From Heliocidaris erythrogramma (Eukaryota; Echinodermata; Echinoidea; Camarodonta; Echinometridae): a stretch of 64,000 bases of DNA. Position 1 is the first letter of the stretch. Each line of letters opens with the position of its first letter. The position numbers and the translations under genes were made by a program. Positions 47,936 to 60,800 of the stretch are shown here, piece by piece. Below the pieces are notes generated by a model, which saw only the letters and a program-made list of their open reading frames with translations, was not told the DNA's origin and made no database searches. The stretch lies in contig CM046855.1 in NCBI GenBank assembly GCA_025617745.1, positions 43,763,313 through 43,827,312 of the forward strand, given 5' to 3'.

Positions 47936-48744
47936 CAGTTGATTCTTCATGGAGTATAAAGCCATTGCAGAGAAACAGAAAATTATTCTGGAATGTCTTT
48001 CACCAACAGATTACATGCAATGTTACCACTTACTATATTGCATGGTTTGTTTCAGGTTAAATGAAGGAGGAGAAAAAGTCCAGATCTATGCATTTTTTGG
48101 TAAAATCACAATCATAGTGGAGAATCTCTGAAGATCACACACTCAAGATATCATCATGCAATACCCCAATACTTTTTGCTGCTAAATTATGTGAAAGTGT
48201 ACACATGTTTTGAACAGTTCATAGAATAAAAGGAGGAAGGGGTTGGGTGGTTTAGGTGCCTACATATTACATTTACTTGCAAAAGAAAACAACTGGACAA
48301 AACTCCAAGATCAATATGTAAATTGAATGTTATTCGGCCACTACCGTCCTTAAAGACCTTCCCAAAGAAAGCCGCTTTGATCCTGCAATTTCTTCTAAAC
48401 AGTCATTCCAGCCCTTTGAGAAATAAAATGCCAAGATGGACCTTAGGTCCATTCTCTATAACTATTAAAGCTCAATCAGTCCCCTCATTTCAAAGAAAAC
48501 TGCCCACAATGTCATTAATTTCAATGAAAAAAAAACCATAAGTCTGGAATGTTTTGTTAATTGTCTGATGTCTTCAATTCCATCCCTTTGCAAAAGCAAA
48601 TGCATAGATGTACCCTAATCTCACTCTGTATGTTCCTCTGCTGTTACTAGATTTCTCCCTATCTGCTCAAATCCAGTCCAAAGCAGACAAGCCTTTATTT
48701 CTTTCATTCAAACGATTCGCTAGACCCAAGGACTGTGGACTATG

Positions 48745-48890
48745 TTACTCAGCTGCAACTAGACTCCTCCCTATCTGTTCAAAGCCAGTCCTGAGGAGAT
48801 ACTGGAACTGTGCATTGTCTCTCATTCCTTCCAGTTCATAGTTCTTTAGCAGTGTGTCTGGGTCTGGGAGGCACTCCGTCAGATCAAGAC
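48745..48890 (-). CDS. nup133: nup133 terminal exon with stop
   Basis: 146 bp. It encodes [40 protein letters not shown] and RSLVAAE, then TAA. The LSEYLPEV..LL...L..L..N..F.. pattern of the vertebrate C-terminus is recognisable. A possible poly(A) signal lies at 48694-48699. Confidence 0.9.
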
Positions 48891-51800
48891 CTGTCAAAAC
48901 ATGGTATTATTCAGTACTCTCAAGTCTCAATCATAATGATATAAACTTCACTGTAACCATTAGAAATACCAATATCTATAAAAAGTTTAGATGTTCTACT
49001 ACAAAAACTAAAAAATGACAGAGACAGAGACATAGGTATACAGAGACAAAAAGCAAGAGAAAGAGACAGGGACAGTTAAAAGACAAGAAATAATATAAAA
49101 GAAATATTTACCAATGCTGAGAAAAATATGAAATGGAACAAGTAATCGATAGAGCCATACTGAAATCACTACACCAATATACTCTATACTCTTTCAAAGT
49201 GGCAATGCTCAGGGATTCTCTCTCTGTTATGGGTAAACTGTTTGAAGAGATATGCACCGCAGAAATGAGATCCTCTCAAATTAATTTCTTCTTTATACAA
49301 GAACTTCGTCAAAATTTGATCATAGAAATATGATCTCGGGGGTGTTTCACAAAGAGTTAAGTTGGACTTAGAGACATACGTAAGCGTTTAAGTTTAAGTG
49401 CCACTTTAAGTCCAACATAACTCTTTGTGAAACACCCCTAGGTTTTCTAAAGGCACGTTCACATATAACATGGTAGACCATAGTTAAACTAGAAATATCA
49501 CTGAAGATGATGATTAATACCCCCGCCCCGTGACAACAGCCTTTCTTGACTTTTGGTCGAAAACTGAGAAAGTAGTTCGATCCGCAAGATTTTTCCCTGA
49601 TTTACTGCCATAGATATGCCATTTCCATGGCAACGCAGCTTCCGACACATCAAAAAAATATGTTGTACACATCTTCCAGTAAGAACAATGTATGTACCAA
49701 ATTTCATGACTTTCGGTCAAAAACTGAGGAAGTAGTTCGATCCGCAAGGCGTTTCCTTGATTTTCTGCCATAAATATGCCGTTACCATGGCAACGCAGAT
49801 TCCGACACATCAAAAAAATATGTTGTACACATCTTCCCAGTAAGAACAATGTGTGTACCAAATTTCATGACTTTCGGTCAAAAACTGAGGAAGTAGTTCG
49901 ATCCGCAAGGCGTTTCCTTGATTTTCTGCCATAAATATGCCGTTACCATGGCAACGCAGATTCCGAATCATCCGAAAAATATGTCTTGCACATCTTCCCA
50001 CCAAGACCAATGTGTGTACCAAATTTCATGACTTTCGGTCAAAAACTGAGGAAGAAGTTTGATCCGCAATGTGTTTCCTTGATTTTCTGCCATAAATATG
50101 CCGTTACCATGGCAACGCATATTCCGACTCATCCGAAAAATATGTCTTGCACATCTTCCCATCAAGACCAATGTGTGTACCAAATTTCATGACTTTCGGT
50201 CAAAAACTGAGGAAGTAGTTCGATCCGCAAGCTGTTTTCCTTGATTTTCTGCCATAAATATGCCGTTACCATGGCAACGCAGATTCCGACTCATCCGAAA
50301 AATATGTCTTGCACATCTTCCCATCAAGACCAATGTGTGTACTAAATTTCATGACTTTCGGTCAAAAACTGAGGAAGTAGTTCGATCCGCAAGCTGTTTT
50401 CCTTGATTTTCTGCCATAAATATGCCGTTACCATGGCAACGCAGATTCCGACTCATCCGAAAAATATGTCTTGCACATCTTCCCACCAAGACCAATGTGT
50501 GTACCAAATTTCATGACTTTCGGTCAAAAACTGAGGAAGTAGTTCGATCCGCAAGATTTGCAACGGACCGACCGACCGCCCGCCCGACCGCCCGCCCGAC
50601 CGACCGCCCAACCATCGACTGATTCCAATATACCCCCTTCAAACTTCGTTTGGCGGGGGTATAAAAAAAAAAAGAACCAAACATTCTATGCTTACCTGTG
50701 TGTTAAGAGATAAACAAATGTGAAGCGCAATGCTTATTTTGCTTTGGCAGTTTACCTCGCCATGTGCGAATATGTGAGAATGTAAGATACTCAGGGAAAA
50801 TATTCATCATCAAAGCATCTGCAAAAACGCAGAAGAAATAGTGACAATTTAAAAGAGAAAGTCTTTACCTTCATGTCTTGCCTTAGCAGCTGTCTTAAAG
50901 AAGATGGAGTCTTTGAAGTAATCCCATGGGTCCACTCCCTGCATCTCATTCCACCTACAGAATATCAGGGTACATGGAATGTTACACTTGATCAAATTTT
51001 ACAGTGCCTACTTTACTACCCCTTATACAGTAAAAGCACATATTTCAAATTCCATGAATAATCCTAATCATAACGATGTTAAAGATAGAAATTGCATGTC
51101 TCGTACATATAACTATTATCAGTGTACACATTTTCGGATACTGTATTGAGGTTCCAGGACATATTAAAGGCACTTTAATTTGATTTGATTTGATTCATTC
51201 AATAATATTTAATATTGCAGCTCTAAGGTTATATTAAAAATTTACAAATTAAAAATAAATACATAAAAGAGTACATGTAACACCAATCAAAATAAATAAA
51301 TAAACTGAAATCTTGATAAGATATACATGTAGTTTCTTAGGTGACTATGATTTAGAGACATAATATATAGTGGTAATGGACGACAGATTAGAAAAAAAAA
51401 ATTATTGAGTGATATTCAATTGATAGAATACACAACAAATTAAGTTTCGATAGAGAAATAATTCTGTATCGTTATGTACTCTCCTAAAAAAAGTTGATAC
51501 CGTTTTTTTTAAATCTCAAAATATGAAAAATTACAGCCAGGATTACTCACTCGTCTTTAAGAATAGCTCTGCACCATATTCTCACCATCAGGTCTTTATA
51601 GAGGGAACCATCCTTGAGAAGGAAATGCACATTCAAACAAATTGAAATCACTCAGAAATACAATTCAAATTTTTGGCAAAAGGAAAGGGAGAGTGTGTTA
51701 TTTAAGTGTTTTTTACAGTCTATTCATTAACTAGTGATTATTAAAAAGTAAGTTTAACAAGGGATAATTTTACATGTACTTCTCTCTCTCTCTCTAAAAA

Positions 51801-54800
51801 AAAAAAAAAAAAAAAAAAAAAATGAAATGAAAAACGAGACCCCCCCCCCAAAAAAAAAACATGCAAGAAAAGTTAGGTTTTAGGTTTGCAGGCCATGTGT
51901 AGTAATAGCAAGCACCATAATAAGAGGGAAATAAATGGTGAAGTTGTTCATTTTTTTTATATAGAAAATTTTCCTAAAAAGAATTTTCAAACCACAATAT
52001 CAAAGTATGAGTGACAAAATAAAGGTTGCAAAGAGCTAATTAACTATTCCGATAACGTCTACAACTACAGAGTGTATGACACATGTTCCTGCACCTATTG
52101 CTCCAAGATCAACATCCGACACTAATAAAATTCTCCTACACCAAAAAAACATTTTGCTCTGTATGTTACAGGTCGTTATACTATATTCAAAATATGGGCT
52201 TCAAATATTAATTCTATAAAGAGATATAGCAATCTTAATTACACTCTCTATAAGAATAAAAGCGACTCGTGAGTAGACGACTCAACGCACCTTAACGCGC
52301 ACGCCAAGATAAGGGCTCGCGCAGAACCAAACTCAAAGTTCAGTTCCGCCCGAGCAGTTTCAAGTTATCCTTTACTTCCTTCATACTCCTTAACTGTTGA
52401 CCTATAGAATGCTAGGCAGATAAAGTTCTTTGAGGTTGATTTTATACTTTCTAGCTGCATACAATTTATTTTTATCAGGTGATTGGTACACTGTAAATTC
52501 AACTCTGGACCTAAGACTATATACTTAAAGGGATAGTTCACCCTGATTACAAATTGGTGTGAGAAGAAGCAGAAAAATTGAAAAAAAAAAGATCAGTGAA
52601 CGTTTCAGCAAAATCCGTTAAGAAATAAGAAAGTTATGAATTGTTGAAGTGGTAATCAATCAGACACAAATTGGCAACTCCATGACATATCTTCCAAGCT
52701 CCTCTCCCATCTGCCCTGTACCCCCAAAATCATCAATTTCCATTTTCTCTAAAGAAAATATTCAATCATACATGCACCTTAGATATAATCATTGCTCATA
52801 TGTTTTTACACAAAACCTGTATGAAACAAATATATTTCTTCATCAAAAAGTAAGAAAATGAAAATTTATGAAATTTTCTGTATTGAGCAAATGGAAGAGG
52901 AGCTCGCAAGATATGTCACGGAGTTGCCAATTTGTGTGTGATTGATACAACTTCAAAAATTTGTAACTTTCTTATTTCTTATCGGATATTGCTCAAACTT
53001 TCACCGATCTGTTTCTTTAATTTTCCTGCTTCTTTTAAAGCCAACTTGTAATCAGGGTGGACTATCCCTTTAAGCCCAACCCTAACCCTAAACCTAAACC
53101 TAAAACCCCAACCCTAACCCTACATCTCCGACAAAACAAAGCCTGACGCAATTGTTGATGGAGCAAATCTCGGAGCACCCTGTAAAAGGTTTGTGCTTAC
53201 CTTGTGTAGGTATTGCAGTAAGTCCAGCGCCTTCTTGAAGTCATACTCATTGGAATTGGTGTTCTTGTCACTGATGTAAAGCTGAAAGTAAAGAAATGTA
53301 ATTGGGAAAGATATGTAATCCATCCATTTTTAACTTTAGTGAATGTTAAATGATGCTGGTTTCAATCTGTATATAAAGTGTGGTATACGTGTACATGTAC
53401 AGCCCTGGAAAATATTATTAGACCAAGCTTCTGTAGTAACGGTACTATAATATGCATACAACATTTTAAAAATGATTTGCCTTTGTATTTCATTGAATGA
53501 ATACCAAATTCCAGCAATTATACTTTGTTTTTATGATATTTCATTTCCTTCTTACCACAAAAATAACACTATCAGTAACCATTTTTTTTCCATGGCTGTA
53601 TATTGTCTGTTTGGAGCCAGAAGGGCTTTAACTCGGTACAAAAGATCTGAGTAACGCCTTTCTGGCTCCAAACAGCCGATGTACATTTTTTCAAGTGTAC
53701 CTAATGCATATTTAGGAATATATTCAGAGCAACCCAAACCCGCGTTTTTTGCATGCCACGAAGTTTCACTAAGTTACATAAATGACATCAAAAATAGGGA
53801 ATACCTTGGACTTGCACAAGTACGGACCAAAAAACAGAAAAGCTGTGATTAAACAGCAATTATGTTTTTTTTAATGATTTCATAAAGACTCACCTCAATC
53901 AGCTGTTGTGGAGTCATGCATGGTAGATCATCCTCGTTCAAATTCAATTTCTGCAACAGGACAAATTGAACTGAAGTTAAGGCACAATAGATTTAATATC
54001 ACTAGTGTTCGCATGCGTTTGGTATGCCTATTGTTCTGCTAATCCCTAAGACGAACGGGTTCGAAAGCCCTCGCACACACCCGAACGCAGGGATTAATAC
54101 CTGACAAAGGAGTATATAGAAATGAGCTGAATTAATTTGATTCATCTGTCATTATACTAGAAATTTTTCTTCCATTGGAACATAAGTATAACAAAGCACA
54201 TTTCACAACAAAATAAAACATAACAATGAGGAGTAACATTACAATGTAAACAAAATATCAGAAGCAAATGCAAATGACGCTTGAAAGAAATTACAAACCA
54301 AGCAGTGTAATGAAATGACTACGGCAACTCTTCCGATTGTGCTAAGAATCAGATGATCTACGTATTATATGTTGAATTCAGGTACTACTTTTATGAAGAA
54401 AAAAAAATTATTTTTCAATCAAATGTTATTCTGTCTAGAAAACATCATATTTTCAATCAAGATGGTTTATAAAATCTCACCAGGATGAGGTCCCTTGGCA
54501 GCTGTTCATGATGAGTGATGATGTCCAACTCTGCATTGATTTCTACAGAAGGATAAAACAAGTTTCATTTATAGAAACTGATAATTATTTCATTGTGGTC
54601 CACAAATCATGGAAATTTGCTTCCATCAGCATTAAAACAAAGAAATACTTGTGCATCAATCTTTTTATTCACAAATAATGCAAAAATTGGGATTTGTTCA
54701 ACAGCTCAACTTTTTTTGTTCTATTTAGTCAATTTTATTCTTTTCAGTCTCCTTCCCATCTCCTTTTTCTTTTTCTTGTATAATACATGTACTAAAAAGG

Positions 54801-57800
54801 CACTGAAAACAAATCACAGTGTTAAACTCAGACAAGAGGTAGGTTACTCCACATGTTTTAGGTGAATGTAAAGTAATTGTCATTTGGAAGTTTGTATGTG
54901 ATTTGAGGGTCTTGTTCACACTCACCAGTAATCTCTCTTTGATGAGTGTTGTCTGACGCTAAAGCAGCAAGCTTGCCCATGCTCAGCAGAGTCTGCAATC
55001 AACACAAAAATTCTGATATAATTTCTCGAACTTATACCAAATCTTTTTCTTGAATGTTCTTGTACACTCATGATACTCAAGGACTAGTAAATTTCTTGCT
55101 CAAAGAGGTGGTGAAATATTGCATATAGATGGACCAGAGCTATTGGATTAACAGAGTCGAGACAGAGAAAGTCGCTTCTGGTTGGTCAGTTACTTCATGG
55201 AGCTCCGAATAGTTCCCTTCCTTAGAAATTTAACATATGAGGAAACTATTAGGAACTCCAATAATTTAACCTATGACTTTGCCTGGACTCTGCATGGTCT
55301 GCGCTCGTGTATCATGTCAAACTTGCATGTATCTCTTTCAATACGCTAAGAGATGAATAACCTAACTCAAAAAATATTACAAAAATAAGAGCTAAAATAC
55401 AGTCTTGTTATCATCATACTTGCTCACTCAATTAAGAAGTTCTTTTTTTTTTTTTTATTTCTTTTTTTTTTTACTCATTTTGATGGATTTTAAACACATG
55501 ATTATTATTTACCTTCTTTTTAGAGACTGAGAAAGATTCTCTGGCTGCAAGTTTTCTCAATGTGTCCTGTGCCTGTAAAGAAAAGCATGGACATACCATG
55601 AAGTAAGAAAATATGACAATTCAATCATACTTATTCATATTGGTTTTCAGAAGCATCACCAAAGTATATAATCAATGCCTTTATGCTGAAATCGTACTTA
55701 GGTAGCTTAGCGAAATGTTGTGTAACTGTTCAGAATCACAACTTTATGATAAAGGTTTGATATTACCTTAGCTCCTCTTTAGATTTGTTAAATTACATCT
55801 TTTAATTCACTGATTTCACCAAGTACGTTTCCATGTAATATTATGCCTTTAGCGTTCTGGATCCGTCTTTCATTTTCATTTCATTTGTTCTTTATTCGCT
55901 TTAAAAAGCACATATACAAATACAGAAATATATAAATATATGCATGTACAAGAGAAACATAAACAACAACAATAACAGTATATAAAGACTTCTACACAAA
56001 GGCACATTCACAATACTATGTACATGTATTATTAGAAGAAAAAATATGGGACTACATTTCGCTAAGCTACAATGAACCTTACAAGATATTCTGAGCTGGG
56101 TATGACCTGAACAGACCTTGGAGTCGTTTATCCTGAATAGGGAATAGTCTCCACTGACCTGGGAGTAAAAAGTGCTGACCTGGGATCGATCAGTACTGAC
56201 TTGACCTGGGAGTAAAGAGTGCTGACCTAGTGCTGACCTGGGACTGATCAGTACTGACCTGTGACCTGACCTGTGACCTGACCTGGGATTGATCATTACT
56301 GACCTGTGAGTAGTTATTGGTGTGGATGTCCTGTAGCCAACCCAGGTGATCATGAGGTTGTAAGAATTCACTCAGCTCTGGACGATGGGCAAAATGGGTC
56401 AGGAGCTTCCCACGTTGACCTATTGACACAAACAACACACAGCGTAAAGTCTAGTCTAAAAGACTGATGTAACTTTCCTAAACTAGAGAGTTTCTTTCCG
56501 TACAATAGCAACCCGTAAAGTGTTGTACATAATGAATAAGAATCTCTAAGTTGGTATAAATATCAATGTGTTGTCGATTTTTTTTCTTTCTTTTGAAGTC
56601 AGAAATAAAATAATGAAAAAAGATTAAATAATGAAAAAAATTAACTATTTTGATCATCTTAACTAAAACCACAAGATCCGCTTCATATAAACAATTATTA
56701 TAAAATACAAATATACTTGTATCATATCATAGAAGAAGAAGAACTTTGAGTTGTTTGATGCACTGGACATTACACAACAAAGCATCTCTTTTTATCAGAT
56801 TGAATGAATAAAAATACACTGAACTCACCTCTGTCAATGTAGTATTTGAAAACAAAGTCAGAGAAGCCCTGTGAGCACAGAAACAAAAGAAACAAAAGAA
56901 ATACATACATTTTAGAATTTTAAAATGTAGAGCTTTGATAAGAATTGGAAATGTAGCCCATGACAAACAGACCTAGCCATTCAAAAGAAGAGACATAGAG
57001 ATGTTACAAAAGCTGTATGGGGTGAAAGTGAATATCATGTTTCAAATGAAGAAACTAAAACACAATTTGAAAGAATGGCCGAGATGAATTTGTCATTTAG
57101 AAGTACTACATGACTCAGGGAATTGACATGAAGGGCAAATAACATTAGATAAAAAATTCAGATGCAATAGCTAAGAAAAAACAGGAAATAAGTTAGGAAA
57201 TGAAGGACTAAGGCAAGAGATGCGTCAGAATCAACTTGAAAGGCATCATGAAATTCTTTTCACATTTGATTTTATACATCTTGTAAATAAGAAATAATAT
57301 AAGCATAATAATAACATAATAACAATAACAACTGCAATAAACAACAACAGTAACAACAACAGCAATAATAATAAAAAGCAAAAGATACGACTGCGTCTTC
57401 AATATGCCTTAGCCTCTTGTCGAGGCCCTGGCGCTGTTGAAATCCTTAGCGATATGGAGGCAAAATTTCTGGCTCGCTTCGCTCGCCAGAAAAACCGAGG
57501 CGCTTGCGCCGAAGGCCTCTTGACACCCGATCTGAATTTCTTTTGTATTTCATTGTTTTGACGAATATTCCGACCAAATTTTGGTCGGTGAAAATCATCC
57601 AATAAGCGCGAGCTACCATGACGTAATGTTAAATATTCATGACTCGACTGTACGCTATTTCTTACATATTAATTAATCGCAGCCCAAAATGGCGTTCAAC
57701 GTTTCTTCCACGATGAGTGATGACGATATTTGTAAGAGCTTAGAATACTGTATAAGCTGATATTTTCGCGAATGACGACCTCTGCCACATATTCGCGTGT

Positions 57801-60800
57801 TGTTAAATTCGCGGTCACCACCACACAACAGATCTAGGGAAATTCCCTGACATCAACCAGTGTACGATCATGCTGTTTGTAAACACTTTCGCGTGTTGTT
57901 AAATTCGCGGGGGATCTTTCATTCGCGAAATTAAACCCTCGCGAAAATAACAGCTTATACAGTATGCCGCTAGAATGTTGAAGATTGACAGATTCAAAGA
58001 TTTGCAAGTTGATGCAATCAAATCTGCACTTTAAAAGGACAAGATGTTTTTGTGAATCTGCCTACTGGCTATGGAAAAAGTGTTATTTTTCACGCGCTAA
58101 CGCTCTGTGCTGATTACATGTACCTCCGTGGGCCAGGGATGGAGAGTGAGACTGCTGCTAGCTCGCGAGGACCGGCCGCCAGGCGGATCCCCCGGGGCCT
58201 TGCCGGGAACAGTGCTAAAAACCAAGAATTTCATGTAATTTCATGTAAATTGACCTCTGTGACCTCTTTATCCCAAAATCTAATCAGTTCATCTTCGTAT
58301 ACATACTAGTACAAGTTTGAAGTTCTTACCTCAAACAGTTCTTGAGATATCGCAGTAACGAGGCTAAAAACCAGTAATTTCATGTAATTTCATGTAAATT
58401 GACCTTTGTGACCTCTGACCTTTGACCTACTTACCCCAAAATCTAATCAGTTCATCTTTCTATGGGGATACATACTGGTACCAAGTTTGAAGTTCTCACC
58501 TCGGATAGTTAATGAGATATCGCGGTAACGGTGCTAAAAACAAGTAATTCCATGTAATTTCATGTAAATTCTTGTAATTTCATGTACATTGACCTCTGAC
58601 CTTTGACCTCTTTACCCCAAAATCTAATCAGTTCATCTTCGTATAGGGATACATACTAGTACCAAGTTTGAGGTTCCTAATCATAATCAGAATAGGAACC
58701 TTTTCAAAGTGAAACTAGAAATGTCCATTGCCGCGCAATGCGAATGTACCCCCCGGCACTGGCAGTGATTTTTGCATCATCCTTTTGTTCGTCGGAGGAA
58801 CAAAAAAACTATAGGTGCATAGATTCTACCAAGATACACTTTCATACAAAATTTGAAAGGAATCTGTCAAGAAATGTGGCAGTTAGACCGCACACAAGAG
58901 TGCACACAAGACATCTATCCAAATATGACCTTTGACCCTATAAAAGACGGAACACTAGAGGCAGCGTCACCAAAATCTATAGGCTCGTAGATTATACCAA
59001 GATACATCTTCATTCAAATTTGACCAAAATCTGTTGAGAAATGTGGCCTAAAGAGTGCACACAAACCATCTACAAAAATATGGCCTTTTACCCTACAAAA
59101 GACTGAACAATGGGGGCAGCATCACCAAAACTTTTAAGTGTGTAGATTACATGTATAACAAGATACACCTCCATACAAAATTTGAAAGAAATCCGTCAAG
59201 GAATGTGGCAGTTAGAGCGCACAAAAGAATATGAGGTGGCGGCGGCGTAACGCTGGTGAATCCAAAGTATCCTCCGCATTCTGCCAGGGGATACAATTAA
59301 AGAGGAAGATTTGGAGAACAAAGTACCTTATTTGAGAACTGGTCCATGTAATGCTGGAGTCTGTCCTTGCGTCCTGTTCCAGACTCACAGAGATTAACGA
59401 GGATACTAAAGTCACAGTACTTCTCAGCAAGGACAGCTGCTCGCTCATACTGACCATGCTCCACTTTGGAGATGTAAAGGGAAGAAAAAGGGAAGCTTGT
59501 TTATCTATAAATCACAGCATAAGCTAAATTAAATATTTTCACATTTATATTTATAAAAATACTTTTTCCGGATGACAGGGACAGACATCTTCATGAATTG
59601 TTATTTTCAAGACTGAACACAGGCTACTTACAGCACATATTTGCACTTACATTGCCAGCTTATTCCCATGTGTTTATGACCCTACAACATGTGAAATTCA
59701 TGAAAATAACGGCTTCTTTATTTCAACCCTACACCAAACACTATACCTGAACCAAACATAAAATCCAGTTGTAACCCTGACCCTACCCTTTTGACGAATA
59801 AAGCCCCCCCCCCCCCCCCCGCCAGATCACCTCCACCTAGGAAAGATTCGGACAGGAAAAGACTCGGACAGGAAAAGACTGCACCACTTACAGAATGGGG
59901 AGATGAGGGCAGTCCTCTCCTGGGTGTACCTCTGCTCCAGCTCGGCATACTGTACGCTGTCCTCCCCCTCGGCCTGCATGGAAGATTCCAGCTGGGCTAT
60001 GTAGCCTTCCAGCAGGAGATCAGTGATGGATTGGAGCTGCTGAAAAAGACTGGAGCGAGACTGGGCGTCCTCTGCATTAGCTACTGCCCTGCTTACCGTC
60101 AGGTTGTGCTGCAGTAAAAAGCAAATACAGTGAAACCTTCTTTAGCAACCACCTGTATAGAAAGATCATCTGTCCATAAAGACTACATTTTTTTGTTTCC
60201 CTATAATAAACAGTGTTTTTTTAGCTGAAACCTGAACAAAAATATCCTGTACATAAAGACCACTTGACTATAAAGACTGCAAGTTATTGTCCACCTTGAG
60301 TGGTCTTTATATACAGGTTTCACTGAATACATAGACTTATGCTTAGCATTGCCGGTTATGAGAGAATCATAAACCAAAACTTTTGATTCTTAAACTCATC
60401 GAAAACTGACCAAAAATTTACACAGTATCTATTAAACCCATCAAAACTTTTATATGAAAGTGAAATTCTCTCTGTTGACTTAAATTGTGCATAAAAAAAT
60501 ATAATCTCGACATTTTTGCAAACCAAACCAACATTTCTGGCATTTGTAAATGCATTAAAACTTGAATTAGAGGAAAAATAACAATTAAAGGATGCACATA
60601 CAACTTCTTTGCCCAAGAAGGGGGGGCAGCATAATAATGTGTATTAGTTTCAGGTTTGAAGTGCATGATCTAAATTGTTCTTGTGATATCACGGTAGTAC
60701 AACACATGCTCCTGCAACGATTGCTCCACGGTCAATTTCCCACAATAACCAAATTCCTAACCTCAACCCTTGACCCAACACAATACCTAACCCTAACCCT

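Larger units (their letters stand above)
43774..48744. other. Convergent intergenic region, HYR gene / nup133
   Basis: It contains the 3' UTRs of both genes. Candidate poly(A) signals for the plus gene are ATTAAA at 44717 and AATAAA at 45301. For the minus gene, AATAAA (TTTATT at 48694-48699) lies about 46 bp after its stop. It also holds poly-C at 44046 and 44839, a TIR element at 45852, and a large hairpin-ended repeat element at 46100-47935. No other gene was recognised. Confidence 0.55.
51613..53200. other. nup133 intron with repeats
   Basis: Holds a CT run and poly-A/poly-C at 51781-51860, the foldback 52524-53074, and CCCTAA-type telomere-like repeats at 53076-53125. Nothing else was recognised. 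Confidence 0.6.
56869..59326. other. 2.46-kb nup133 intron, repeat-rich
   Basis: From left to right it holds unassigned AT-rich sequence, a CAA/AATA-type simple repeat near 57290-57375, and a RecQ-like helicase fragment with a MITE in it. Two hairpin/array elements follow (58130-58690 and 58709-59297). Confidence 0.6.

Noticed and set aside
49514-50622. Several ~70-115-residue frames repeating the same peptide
   Set aside because: They come from the 158-bp tandem array of a hairpin-ended element, not from a repeat protein gene.
55901-56371. 156-residue open frame on the minus strand
   Set aside because: It overlaps the nup133 exon in a different frame and runs through the splice-donor minisatellite; the exon's own frame is the conserved one.
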